Assembly (NCBI GenBank): GCA_947652115.1
Contig: OX393563.1
Coordinates: 12,972,869-13,036,868, forward strand
DNA: 64,000 bases
Direction of reading: 5' to 3'
DNA from: Blastomussa wellsi
Lineage: Eukaryota; Cnidaria; Anthozoa; Scleractinia; Plerogyridae
The notes beneath the pieces were generated by a model. That model saw nothing but the letters and a program-made list of their open reading frames with translations. It did no database searches and was not told the DNA's origin. Position numbers and translations under genes: made by a program. This document shows, piece by piece, positions 47,738 to 64,000 of the stretch; within the stretch, counting starts at the first letter, position 1, and the number at the start of each line of letters is the position of its first letter.

Positions 47738-48922
47738 GGTCGCTGTAAATGTGTGAATAGCGTGGTTACCCTAAAAAGAAAAGTCAGACATTGGTGGTTA
47801 AGAATTGTAGCCATGTCGACAAAACAAGTTTGGCTGGCGAGCGAATTCAATATATATGTATACGAATTGTCGAATATAAATGAAAGTGGAAGTCAACATG
47901 ACCCATGTCCTTGTTTCGAATTTCTTTACTCCATGTTCAATTACAATCGTCGGTAACGATTTCTCTCACTTAAAACAGCTCCCATCAAATACAACGGAAC
48001 CTTTCCCTGACACGGCCGAAGAAATAAGAAGTACTTTTTTTATTTCTTCGGCCGCGTCAGCTCTTATATTAGACAAAGTTATCAAAATTTCTCTTAAAGT
48101 GCCAAATTTGAAAAGAGATGGATTTACTTACCATTTGCTCGACAGTATGGTGCAAGAAGTTTTAAAAAAGCTCCCAGCAAGTACAACGGAACCTTTCCAT
48201 CAACGAAATAATGCTTAACTTCGAAATGACCAGAAATAACCCACTCCCGATACGGAGTGATCTGATAATCTGTAATTTTTAATATTGCAGAAGAAATTGG
48301 CAAATAATTTCAGCCGGTTCTACAAAGTACATACACCTGTAATAAAAATAATGAGTACTTATCTTCCAATTCGGGAACCTGAACTCATTAACTAACATTG
48401 ATGGCATATGACAATCAATCGAGAATATAATAACGCGAATTTGCCCTGAGCCAAACTATGACGATAACTTTTGCCTTCAAGGTAACATTTTCTTTTGTGA
48501 ACTACACGTAAGTTACCCCTAGTTAGCTCATAACTGAGTTCTTCCACAAAACAAATTTTTAAGTTCGGATCGCAGTGCACTCGCGAGTTCTAAAATAGTT
48601 TGTTCTTCAATAGGCTCAATTCCTGGTTTAAAAATTATTCTCACAAACTTAAATTATAGAACAGAATAAACATTTCAACAAAAAAACTGAAGAGCAAACG
48701 TTAGGAAGCTTAGTTTCTAATTCACGCAAGAGGAAATGGGGTCTAATTTTGGAAAGGCGTGATGGACTGGACCGAGAGCATCCAAGGCCATTTCCGAGTT
48801 CTCTCTTGCCTCAGTGTGAAAACGAGTCTAAGTGCGAAACGTTCGTTTCAAAATGTGTTTTACTTGCATGCTCATTTCCATGCAAAAACAAACTAATTTT
48901 TATGTGATTCTTTTCAAACTTA
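47738..48922. other. Intergenic or intronic stretch with a small hairpin
   Basis: A perfect-looking stem, GACACGGCCGAAGAAATAA and TTATTTCTTCGGCCGCGTC, lies at about 48009-48057. AGTACAACGGAACCTTTCC near 48178 repeats a similar block near 47987. No gene recognised. If the EGF run splices to the WSC-SRCR exons, this is intron. Confidence 0.5.
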
Positions 48923-49494
48923 GGGCGCTTTTCATTTGTTAGAACTGGTCCTCATCCGTCTAAATGGAATGTCCAAAAGCCAGTTCGCGTAATTACCCAC
49001 GCGATCCTTGCTTGTTATACACGCAAGACACGCAAGAGCTGATGTAGACAATATGGCGGACTTAGCGACTCAAAATTGCAACCTTCTGCCGACATTTTTT
49101 CTCGATTTCCTTTCGTTGGAGGAGGAGAATATTCTTGTTATGAACGATGTACTATTTATGTGTATTTTTTCTCGGCGGTTCCACGCTACCAATGCGAAAT
49201 ACAATTTGCTCATGAAAACCTTCGTAAGGCACTTCAGGAAAAGCAATTTTCCTCTTCGTCAAAACAATGTACAAAATTTAGGTATAAATCTATTATACCC
49301 ACCACAAGTCTGTGATGAACCTGCCGCCATTTTCCAAGCGCAATTCCCGCGCAATATTTCCTCGTAGCGCGCCGGACCGGGAGAACTGAGCGGCCAATCT
49401 GTCCAGTACCAGTTCTGACAGTTCTCAGAACTCGCGCATACCATTTACGGACAGACAAGTCCGACTGGCCAGTTCCAACAAATGAGAAGCGCCC
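48923..49494. mobile_element. 570-bp terminal-inverted-repeat element
   Basis: The ends GGGCGCTTTTCATTTGTTAG plus AACTGG (48923-48948) and CCAGTTCCAACAAATGAGAA plus GCGCCC (49469-49494) are 26-bp inverted repeats with two mismatches. A 119-codon plus-strand frame at 49008-49367 lies inside, with no recognised transposase motif. GGGCGC ends of this type are, as I recall, common in coral genomes. Confidence 0.75.
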
Positions 49495-49975
49495 AGACTC
49501 GTTTTGAAACAGAGGTAAAAGGGACAGGAAACAAAGGAATGTAATGGTGATTTCAGAACTATTTATAATTCGAGAGAAATTAGAGAAACAGATTCAAAAA
49601 TAGATGATCGATAGACAATGATCAACACGAGCAACAAAAGGATCGGAGAAATTATTCTTTCGGAGAATCTACTAGTCCCTTCATTATTTTTTCTCGACTT
49701 TATTTTATTCGAGAACGAATTACGAAACCCGCTAAGCTTTTAGCGCGCGTGACTTAAGGTGCCTGGGTACAAAGCGGAGTTCGTGTACGATGAATGCATT
49801 TTAGAACATCATATCATCTACTAAACTAGGCCTTCTAGTCTTCAAAATATCGAGAAAATCAAGCCAATTCTTAATTTAAAAAAAGTAATTCCAATAAGCT
49901 ACCTCACCTTATAATTGATTCTTTTCTCATCTTTCAATTAACGAGTTCCAAATCGATTTAGATGAAGCTTGCATT
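49495..49975. other. Stretch without a recognised gene
   Basis: AT-rich sequence; nothing supportable seen. Confidence 0.5.
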
Positions 49976-50163
49976 GTATGCATAGGCGGACGGGCAATTT
50001 TCTTGCCAGGGGACAGTGAACCATTTGCCCAAAAGATTATCCCAAGTTGCCTTGCCAAAATTTCTCTTGCTACCCAAAAAATCTGAGTTTCCCAAAATTT
50101 GAGGGAGGTGTGGGGGGCGGGGGGGAGGGGGCTGCAGTCCCCTGCTCCCCCGGCCCGTACGCC
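49976..50163. repeat. Dispersed G/C-tract repeat, copy 3
   Basis: Starts GTATGCATAGGCGGACGGGC, contains AACCATTTGCCCAAAAGATT and CCCAAGTTGCCTTGCC, a G-rich tract, and ends GGCCCGTACGCC, mirroring the start. It is inverted relative to the copy at 14936. Confidence 0.65.
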
Positions 50164-51159
50164 CAGTGGTATGTATTTGAGTAGTAACCCTTCCATATTT
50201 TTGTGATAGGGGTAACATTGTCATATCGAAGGTATATGAAAAAGTAATGGGACATTTTAGCAGGGATCCCTATTCGTACACAGCTATTTCAATTAACGTT
50301 GTCAGATCAAAGCTACAAGCTAAAAGACAAATTAAATTTGCCGTTTTTTCCCTTGAATTAACTGATTTTATTTACAATTCTTGACAGATTGTCAAAAAAA
50401 TGAACACAAAATCTATGTGGGAAGTTTACAAGTTTTCTGCCCGCGCGACATGTGCAAATGTGGTCGCTAAATGCTATTTTTTTCCTTAATTAATTAAGGA
50501 ACCACACCAATTCAAATTCACTTAATGGGTCCACTTGTTCAATATTTGGCGGAGGCACGTTCACTTCAGAGATTATTTGCAATGTTTTGGGGCTTATAAC
50601 AAAGCTCGATTTTTCAAATTTAGGGTGATCGTCTCGGCATTTTATCTGCAAACCGAAGTTGGTTACCCTCAATGTTTTAAATTTCTGACAATAGTAACCA
50701 TTATCTTACAGTGGTGAAAGTTTCAGAAAAAAATCAATATCAGAAACTTTTCGAGCGAAAAGCGTTTGTTTTCAAACAGAAAAACGGAAATTTAGTCGTG
50801 GGGGTTCACGTTCTGCGAAAACATTTCGCGTAGTTGTTGCAGAGGACTTCAAGGACGCACGTGCAGAGCTATTGTACTGCTCATTAAATATTTTGTTTAC
50901 CGACCTTCTCTTTGATGTTGCCGTCGTGGTTTGCACATTTTGTAGGTCAACTCTTTTTCGCTCTTCAGACCACCTTTGTGGAAATTAGGTATTTCAGTCA
51001 AACTAAGTTTTAGAATAATTTCCAAACTCAAATATATACAGAATTAGTATTCAGCACGTGAGTCAGACCTCTACGTCTACCCATGCTGCCTTTCGGTCTT
51101 GTCTTGAAGCTTAACCCTAAGTAACAATAAGGTTACTTGAGAACCAAACGTTTCGGGCT
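50164..51159. other. Stretch without a recognised gene
   Basis: Frames at 50490-50672 (minus) and 50535-50717 (plus) carry no recognisable domain. Nothing else seen. Confidence 0.5.
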
Positions 51160-51945
51160 AGGCCCTTCATCAGTGATGTTTAAACGTATCTCCGTGAGTC
51201 AAGGTTCATTCAAATGGAAAGAAATGCACGCGTAGTCAGTGTCCGGATGCCCTCCGGGAATAAACGATAGGAAATAATAGGCTTTGTACAAAGATATTTT
51301 AGTGGGAACAGTGAGGTACTTATTTTCCCATACTCTCTTCGTTAGTTGATGGGTTATTGTCTTGTCTATGCGCTTGTTGAGCTCAACATCCAATCATAGG
51401 GTATCCACGGTAGTAGAGCAAAGGTACTGAAACTGGTGAACATCTTCCAGTTCTTCACCATGGACTGTTATGCAGGGAGATGATGTAGCTTGACCCATTA
51501 TCTGGGTCTTCTTTAGGCTGATTTTAAGACCGAAAAGATCACAAGCGCCTGAGAACCTGTCCATTAGTCTCTGAAGCCCGCCTTGCTGGTGAGAGACTAA
51601 GGTTGCATCATCTGAAAATAAAGGATCTCTGATTGTAACTGGCCTGATCTTGGTCTTTGCCGGAACCTTGAGATATTGAAAAGGTGACCATCGGAACTGG
51701 AGTGGAGATTTACACCGCCTGTAGACGACTTGAAGGCATGCTTTAATAGCAAGGCGAAGAAGATGCTAAATAGGGTTGGGGCAACTACACAGCCCTGATT
51801 GACACCACTTCTGACTCCGAACGTGGCAGACATATCGCCATTAAACTGTACAGTACTCATCATACCGCCGTCACTTGAAGGGATATAGACGAAAAGGTCC
51901 CTCTTCCCTCTGAGACATTTTATGTACTCATACACTTAGTTTTTT
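51160..51945 (-). pseudogene. LINE reverse-transcriptase fragment (dead)
   Basis: On the minus strand, going down from 51935: FGVRSGVNQGCVVAPTLFSI (palm region), then after a frameshift FSDDATLVSHQQGG, the counterpart of the YADD catalytic motif, then FGLKISLKKTQIMGQ, then after a stop LDVELNKRIDKTITHQL and VWENKYLTVPTKISLYKAYY. The order matches the palm and thumb of the LINE reverse transcriptases common in cnidarians. The frameshift, the in-frame stop and the missing front half show it is a 5'-truncated, inactive copy. Confidence 0.8.
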
Positions 51946-51952
51946 TAAATAT

Positions 51953-52168
51953 TGGGACATCAGGAGTCGAACCCGGAACACACGATTCAAGAAATATCCA
52001 CCTAACCACTACATCATCGAAGCGCAAGCTGCAAGAACCCCAACTTTGCAACTTTAAATACTGCAAGTGTCACCTAAACCACAAAATTAAAGCTAACCGC
52101 AAGCAAACATAAGTGGAACTAACTACAAGCAAACATGAGTGGACCTAACATACCGCAAGCAAACCGGA
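51953..52168 (-). mobile_element. Composite SINE-like repeat, copy 2
   Basis: On the minus strand: CCGGTTTGCTTGCGG, two more GTTTGCTTG units with GGTTAGC, TTGTGGTTTAGG, then a tRNA-like part with A-box-like TAGTGGTTAGGTGG and B-box-like GGGTTCGACTCC (about 52015-51965). The same order of blocks occurs on the plus strand at 15184-15430. Confidence 0.5.
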
Positions 52169-52175
52169 AACGTTT

Positions 52176-52664
52176 TGTGTAACTATATATAGTATACTGT
52201 GCTTATATTTACGTAGTCTCATTCATTATTACTTTATATAAAAAAGTCACGAAATGTCAAGGGCTTTCTCGTCTATCCCTTATCCCATTTTAGTTGACTT
52301 TGCTCGATTAGCAAAGCACTCTGAGCTCCTCTTAACATCATCTGGCAGCTTTAATACCGTTCCACCAGATGTCATGGCGTTGGTAATAATATTTCTTTCA
52401 GTTGGCCAACCTCGATATGTTGTGTAACTATATATAGTATACTGTGCTTATATTTACGTAGTCTCATTCATTATTACTTTATATAAAAAGTCACGAAATG
52501 TCAAGGGCTTTCTCGTCTATCCCTTATCCCATTTTAGTTGACTTTACTCGATTAGCAAAGCACTCTGCGCTCCTCTTAACATCATCTGGCAGCTTTAATA
52601 CCGTTCCACCAGATGTCATGGCGTTGGTAATAATATTTCTTTCAGTTGGCCAACCTCGATACGT
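52176..52664. repeat. 245-bp tandem duplication
   Basis: Copies at 52176-52420 and 52421-52664 start TGTGTAACTATATATAGTAT and differ at a handful of bases. Each carries, on the minus strand, the peptide end PTERNIITNAMTSGGTVLKL. Confidence 0.9.
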
Positions 52665-52921
52665 ACACTGATTTTCTTTGAGCCTCCACAAATATGACTC
52701 ATCCATATTCATTTTTTCTTTTACAATTTACGTTTTCCGTCAAAATATCCCAAAACACTCCAAATCATGACAAATAGGTCGGTAGCTACATGACCTAAGA
52801 TTGACCATTTTCCATCAAAAATCAGTTTTTTTTTATCAATTTTGGCAACTTTCAATTCCTGCTGGAATCTTGGATTATTCCATAGGTAGTATTCCATTTG
52901 CCCTGGTTGGATACGTGCCAA
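52524..52921 (-). pseudogene. Unrecognised protein-like fragment
   Basis: Two minus-strand frames lie end to end. 52921-52721 includes MEYYLWNNPRFQQELKVAK and GHVATDLFVMIWSVLGYF. 52712-52524 includes MDESYLWRLKENQCTYRGWP and CFANRVKSTKMG. Their composition looks protein-like, and the end of the second is tandemly duplicated. I do not recognise the family; a mobile-element protein remnant is the simplest guess. There is no signal peptide and no clear splice links to the neighbouring EGF or WSC-SRCR exons. Confidence 0.3.
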
Positions 52922-52929
52922 CTTGTATT

Positions 52930-53483
52930 CAATGCGGGCTCATGGAATCATGAAATTTCACCCTTAACCTGATGAAACCTAAAACTAATGGTTTACTAAG
53001 GAAGAAAAACACAAATGAGGTGGGGCGGGAGGTGAGGGCTGTCGGTGTGGGAGGGTTGGAGTTTCCTGACTATTAGGATGGTATAAAAACAAACTAAAAG
53101 GCACATTTGTACCCCTTTCATGGCATAGCTTTGTTTAGGAGAAGTATGCCAAAGAAGCGATTCATGTCTTTTTTTTCAGATATTGAAAATATTGAATATG
53201 TTTGGAACAAACTGATTAAAGTATCAACAAGTGTAGAGACGAAAACAAGACTTCCCCCTCTGATGCTTTATTAGTCACGTCATTGGAGTAAATATGTGCT
53301 CTACATTTGTTGAAATATATTCTTCAGTCTACATCCTCCAGTTTATATTTGAGATACTCTAGAGTAAAAGCAAAAAAAGGATTAACAGGAATAATAGAAT
53401 ATAATATATACAATTCCGTAAGTAAGTTTTATACTTCCTTTATAAGGTTGTTCGTGGGTTGTAAATTAGGCATCCCGTCATAT
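52930..53483. other. Stretch without a recognised gene
   Basis: A GGGGCGGGAGGTGAGGG tract at about 53020; otherwise nothing supportable. Confidence 0.5.
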
Positions 53484-53975
53484 TTAGCTCTTATTGACCG
53501 AGTGGGAGGTCTGTATGGGAGAATCTTGACCGAGGTCGTGAGTACAGACCGAACGCAGTGAGGTCTGTACTCACGACCGAGGTCAAGGCTCTCCCATACA
53601 GACCGACTTATCTCGGTTAATAAGATGTTTATTATATGACCAAACGGAAACTTAAATTTGCTTAACGACACTGCTTCGTTCTCGCTGACATTTTGTTTGC
53701 GAACGGCGATGAGCTCAACTTAAATTTGCAAAAATTTGGTCGTATCTTTACTTTTTATTCTTGTCAAGTTTTTTTAATTTTCCATTTAGTATTTTTAGAC
53801 AAAAAAGGATACAATGTGTTCCTGTTTCGTTTGTAACTTTCTGACCCCAAAATGCAACCGGTCTAGATGCCGGTCAAGATGGGAAAATCTAGACCGCGGT
53901 CAATATCGATTTTAGCCAATCAAATTCGTGAATTCGCTAGTTTCAAGTCCACGTGAGACACGGCCATATAATAAA
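53484..53975 (+). repeat. Dispersed repeat, about 490 bp, copy 2
   Basis: Matches 20588-21063 from TTAGCTCTTATT to ACGTGAGACACGGCC on the same strand. The hairpin between GACCGAG and CTCGGTTAATAAG is better paired here than in copy 1. Confidence 0.8.
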
Positions 53976-54069
53976 ACTACTTAATGAAAGTGTTTGGTAT
54001 TGATGTAGCAAAAACAACGCATTTGTAAGATTCTTTTCAAAAATCCAACTACCCACCCTGCCCTATTCT

Positions 54070-54636
54070 TGGTTTTCACGTGACGTCATAAAATTTCAAA
54101 AACAAAATTCGCTGGGCCTACTTAATTTTTATTGTCACTACGTGAAAGAAATCCTAAAAATATATCTATTCACAAGTTTCCAGCTAGATAGTGTCCTTGT
54201 GTTTGAAATACAGCATCTTGAATTTTCGGGATTTCCGCCGTTCGTGACTCCACGATGGCTCCGAAACAAAGCTGTCGTGCTCTAAGAAAAGGTCTTTAAA
54301 CAGTTCACGTATTAGGAAAGATGTTTATGTGTATATACACTAGATCGTGAGGAAAGAGCAGTCGCGTCCATAGCAAAAGTGAGTGCCAGATGTTTTCTTT
54401 GATTTCCGGCCGCCATGTTGGTGCCATCAAGCTGGGCACCAGACTTGGTGTTTCCATACTGAGCTCTATAAATTTGCGAGAAATGCTTCGACAAATAACT
54501 CACGAATGGTGTACTGCACAGACCTGAGACTTGGAGATTTTGTTTACCTATTAATATTTTATAACATTTGAATTTATCAGGTTTTTTCCATTGCATGGTT
54601 TCGAGTTTATTTTTTGATGGCGTGACAGTGAAAAGC
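54070..54636. mobile_element. 570-bp inverted-repeat element, copy 2
   Basis: Matches 32029-32568 end to end (TGGTTTTCACGTGACGTCAT to GATGGCGTGACAGTGAAAA), with an extra GGCCGCCATGTTGGTGCC-type insertion near 54405 and another near 54520. Confidence 0.75.
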
Positions 54637-54639
54637 ACC

Positions 54640-55934
54640 TATTGACCGAATCATTGTGCAAATTTGAAAACATTTTTTTCTTTTTTCAGTTGAACGAACA
54701 TGCATCGGTAATAACAAGAACTGTACTAAATAGTATTGAATTTACTGAATGGTTTTCATCCGCGTCATCGTCTTGCTGTTATAGAGTGCGAGCATAAAAA
54801 GTTGCGAGCAAGCTTAACTTAGGTTATGGCTAGCGAAGGGGAAACTGAACTTATCACTTGACAGACATTAAGCAGGGGTGTGATGGAGAAAACTCTCGTT
54901 GTCCAATATGATCTCCTCCGATTCTGGCATGCATACAACAAGCCATAGCATAATTTTATATGGAAAACACTCAGAGCGGGAACTGAGAAATATAGATTCG
55001 ATATAGAACGGTCATCAAAATATAAAATATAAAACATCCAATACAACCTGCTGGCTAGAACTTTATGTTAACAACAAGACATTACTACATCTTACGTTTG
55101 CTGTATGTTCCTTCAATATAGCCTAAATTGATTTTCAAAAATAATTTGTTAATGTCTGAATTATTTTACCTGTCTTGGGAGAATAGGGTGTTAATCTTCG
55201 CACTTTTCTATTTCTTTTTCTAAATGAGAGAAACAATTTTGTCAAGGCATCGGAAAATGTAACAATAAACACAGATCATTTCGTACCGATCGTTACATTC
55301 CTTGAGAGAAATAGAGCAGGCTTGTTATAGATAGAAGTTTTAAGTGAAGATTCAGTGGTTATTTATTCAACTACCAACATATATTTTGTCGATTGTATCT
55401 GTCAGCTTTTTACTTTTGTGCGGCTGCCATGGTACATCATAATGCAAACTGATTCCAGCTTGCATCAGTTAACACGGGTTGAGATGTTAATATCTGTTTC
55501 GAAACGAGTCCTGGTGATAAAATTAAGGGCGAGGAAGGTCTCACATGGAAATCAATGGCTTACGACGCATTGAGAGGTCAATAGAACAAATAACAGGAAC
55601 ACTGCTGCCAGTAGAATTACAAGCTTACGAGAGCTGCTACCCTACCGAAAATTAAATCTAAGGGTAAAATCAATCCACAGGTTAACGACCTAAGTAGCCA
55701 ATTAATAGACTATTTTACAGTTCCGTGAAGTGTAAACAGGCCTCTGTATGAAAGCGAGGTTTGGGGTGACCTTGCCATGATACAGACCATAGACTAGTTA
55801 GCATAAGAACATAAGGATTTGCATATCAAAAGCAGGAGGGTTTCTATCAAAACAAGGTCACCGTCAGCCTCACTTCCACTCAAAGGCTTGGTTCCTAAGC
55901 ACAGAACTGTAAAATGGCCTATTCAACAATTTAC
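54640..55934. other. Stretch downstream of the EGF exons
   Basis: The EGF gene should either end here or continue as intron. I found no exon with a domain signature, a consistent phase-1 acceptor or a stop near a poly(A) signal that I could support. Confidence 0.4.
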
Positions 55935-63213
<7,279 letters not shown>

Positions 63214-63309
63214 TTACAGTAACCTAACCTATAATACTGATAAGCTATAATACTCATAAGTGATGCAGATAATTCAATTATAATATCAAGGCCCACGCAG
63301 CAGGATTTT

Positions 63310-63427
63310 CAGATGGGGGGGGGGGGGGGGGGAGGGGGTGGGGTGAAACGCGTTTGCCAAGTAAGATAAGATAAGATAAGATAAGATAAGAGATAAGTAA
63401 GGTAAGATAAGAGATAAGATAAGATAA
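63310..63427. repeat. G tract followed by GATAA microsatellite
   Basis: A long G run at about 63316-63332, then (AAGAT)n at 63362-63427 ending in ACTTTATTTATACACGG, which may be the reversed tail of a non-LTR element. Confidence 0.75.
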
Positions 63428-63546
63428 CTTTATTTATACACGGTATTTCCATTGGAAGGGGGAGAAGCTGGGTGGCTTTACTGATGATTTTAAGTGCTTC
63501 TAACCAAATGTGGTATGTTCAGGCCCGCAGGCAGGGGGCATGCCCA

Positions 63547-63564
63547 CCCCCCCCCCCCCCCCCC
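63547..63564. repeat. C homopolymer
   Basis: A run of about 18 C bases, between the GATAA repeat and the LTR element. Confidence 0.85.
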
Positions 63565-63672
63565 TATTTTGAGGAGGTTAAGTATATTTTACTTCATATG
63601 CAAGTTTAGGTATCATCTTAATATGTAAATGGTTACAAAATTAATAGTGCAGTTGACTTTGAGTCCCTTACT

Positions 63673-64000
63673 TGTTGAGCAGTCGCTGCCGGAATACCCA
63701 GGCATACTGTAGCGTATGCGGTCAGTGGTTGACTTTTGTAAGCATGCGCACTTATGCGCAGTTCCAGTTCCATGTGCTTTTGAATAAAGCTGAATACATG
63801 ACAGTGGCGACGAGGATTATGTGTCACTAGAAAAAACGTCGAAAATATGGCCACTATCGGGAAGATAGAGAGTTTTGATGAAACACAAGAGAAATGGGAA
63901 ACTTATGTGGAACGTGTGGATCAGTTTTTCTTAGCAAACAACGTCGATGAAGACCACCAAGTGCCGACACTATTGAGCTTGATCGGCGGCAAAACGTATG
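63673..64000 (+). mobile_element. LTR retrotransposon, 5' end (Ty3/Gypsy-like)
   Basis: A possible short LTR runs from TGTTGAGCAG (63673) to ATGACA (63803), with AATAAA inside at about 63783. It is followed by TGGCGACGAGGAT, which fits a primer-binding or leader region in elements of this kind. A gag-like frame starts at 63847. The element runs off the window, so the second LTR and pol cannot be checked. Confidence 0.6.
63847..64000 (+). CDS. Gag-like protein, amino end (runs off window)
   Basis: 51 codons are visible, open to the window edge. The peptide starts MATIGKIESF and includes KWETYVERVDQFF and SLIGGKTY, the usual start of Gypsy-type gag proteins in invertebrate and fish genomes (recalled, not searched). 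It would form the particle core of the retroelement. No stop or frameshift is seen in the visible part, so the copy may be young. It is on the strand opposite to the EGF gene. Confidence 0.7.
   Translation, partial: MATIGKIESFDETQEKWETYVERVDQFFLANNVDEDHQVPTLLSLIGGKTY

Noticed and set aside
51953..52030. A tRNA gene on the minus strand
   Set aside because: A-box and B-box-like words are present, but no full cloverleaf could be drawn, and the stretch belongs to a repeated SINE-like element.

Overview
The window reads as animal nuclear DNA, most likely from an anthozoan cnidarian such as a stony coral or anemone. It is AT-rich, its genes are built of short exons with GT-AG introns, and it carries AATAAA polyadenylation signals, many small inverted-repeat elements, SINE-like and LINE fragments, and a Ty3/Gypsy-like gag start. 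There are no operons, ribosome binding sites or bacterial genes. Placement in Cnidaria is inferred from the style of the secreted domains and from repeats that I recall from coral genomes; I searched no database. All exon joins were worked out by hand from splice consensus, reading phase and paralogue alignment.

From 6.1 to 43.7 kb there is a head-to-tail array of five plus-strand genes of one family (starts at 6139, 12504, 22637, 29772 and 38771). Each encodes a secreted protein of about 250 residues: a signal peptide, a four-cysteine WSC-like domain (GCF.D ... RALP/RPLP ... YFG.QFYGECWSG), then a D8C domain of the uromodulin/GP2/OIT3 type (WYRF ... GW ... CF ... CC ... NCG.FYVY ... CG). None has a transmembrane segment or ZP domain. 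The paralogues differ in intron layout: the WSC-like domain is uncut in genes 1 and 3, cut by a phase-0 intron in gene 2, and cut elsewhere by a phase-2 intron in genes 4 and 5. Only gene 1 has an intron inside D8C.

From 44.4 to 47.7 kb a minus-strand gene joins the same WSC-like domain to two SRCR domains. From 55.9 to 63.2 kb a minus-strand run of ten phase 1-1 calcium-binding EGF exons has grown by recent tandem duplication of a unit of about 1.54 kb. Its start and end are not resolved. It may be a separate gene or may splice into the WSC-SRCR gene. At the right edge an LTR retrotransposon begins, with a gag-like reading frame running off the window.

The rest is mostly repeats: a 1.4-kb terminal-inverted-repeat element just upstream of gene 1, several perfect or near-perfect foldback elements, dispersed families seen two to four times (20.6/53.5 kb; 32.0/54.1 kb; 15.2/52.1 kb; 14.9/35.0/50.0/57.6 kb), two LINE pseudogene fragments, SINE pieces and microsatellites. 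Taken together, the locus looks like a cluster of secreted, cysteine-rich recognition or matrix proteins assembled by exon shuffling and local duplication. That functional reading is inference.
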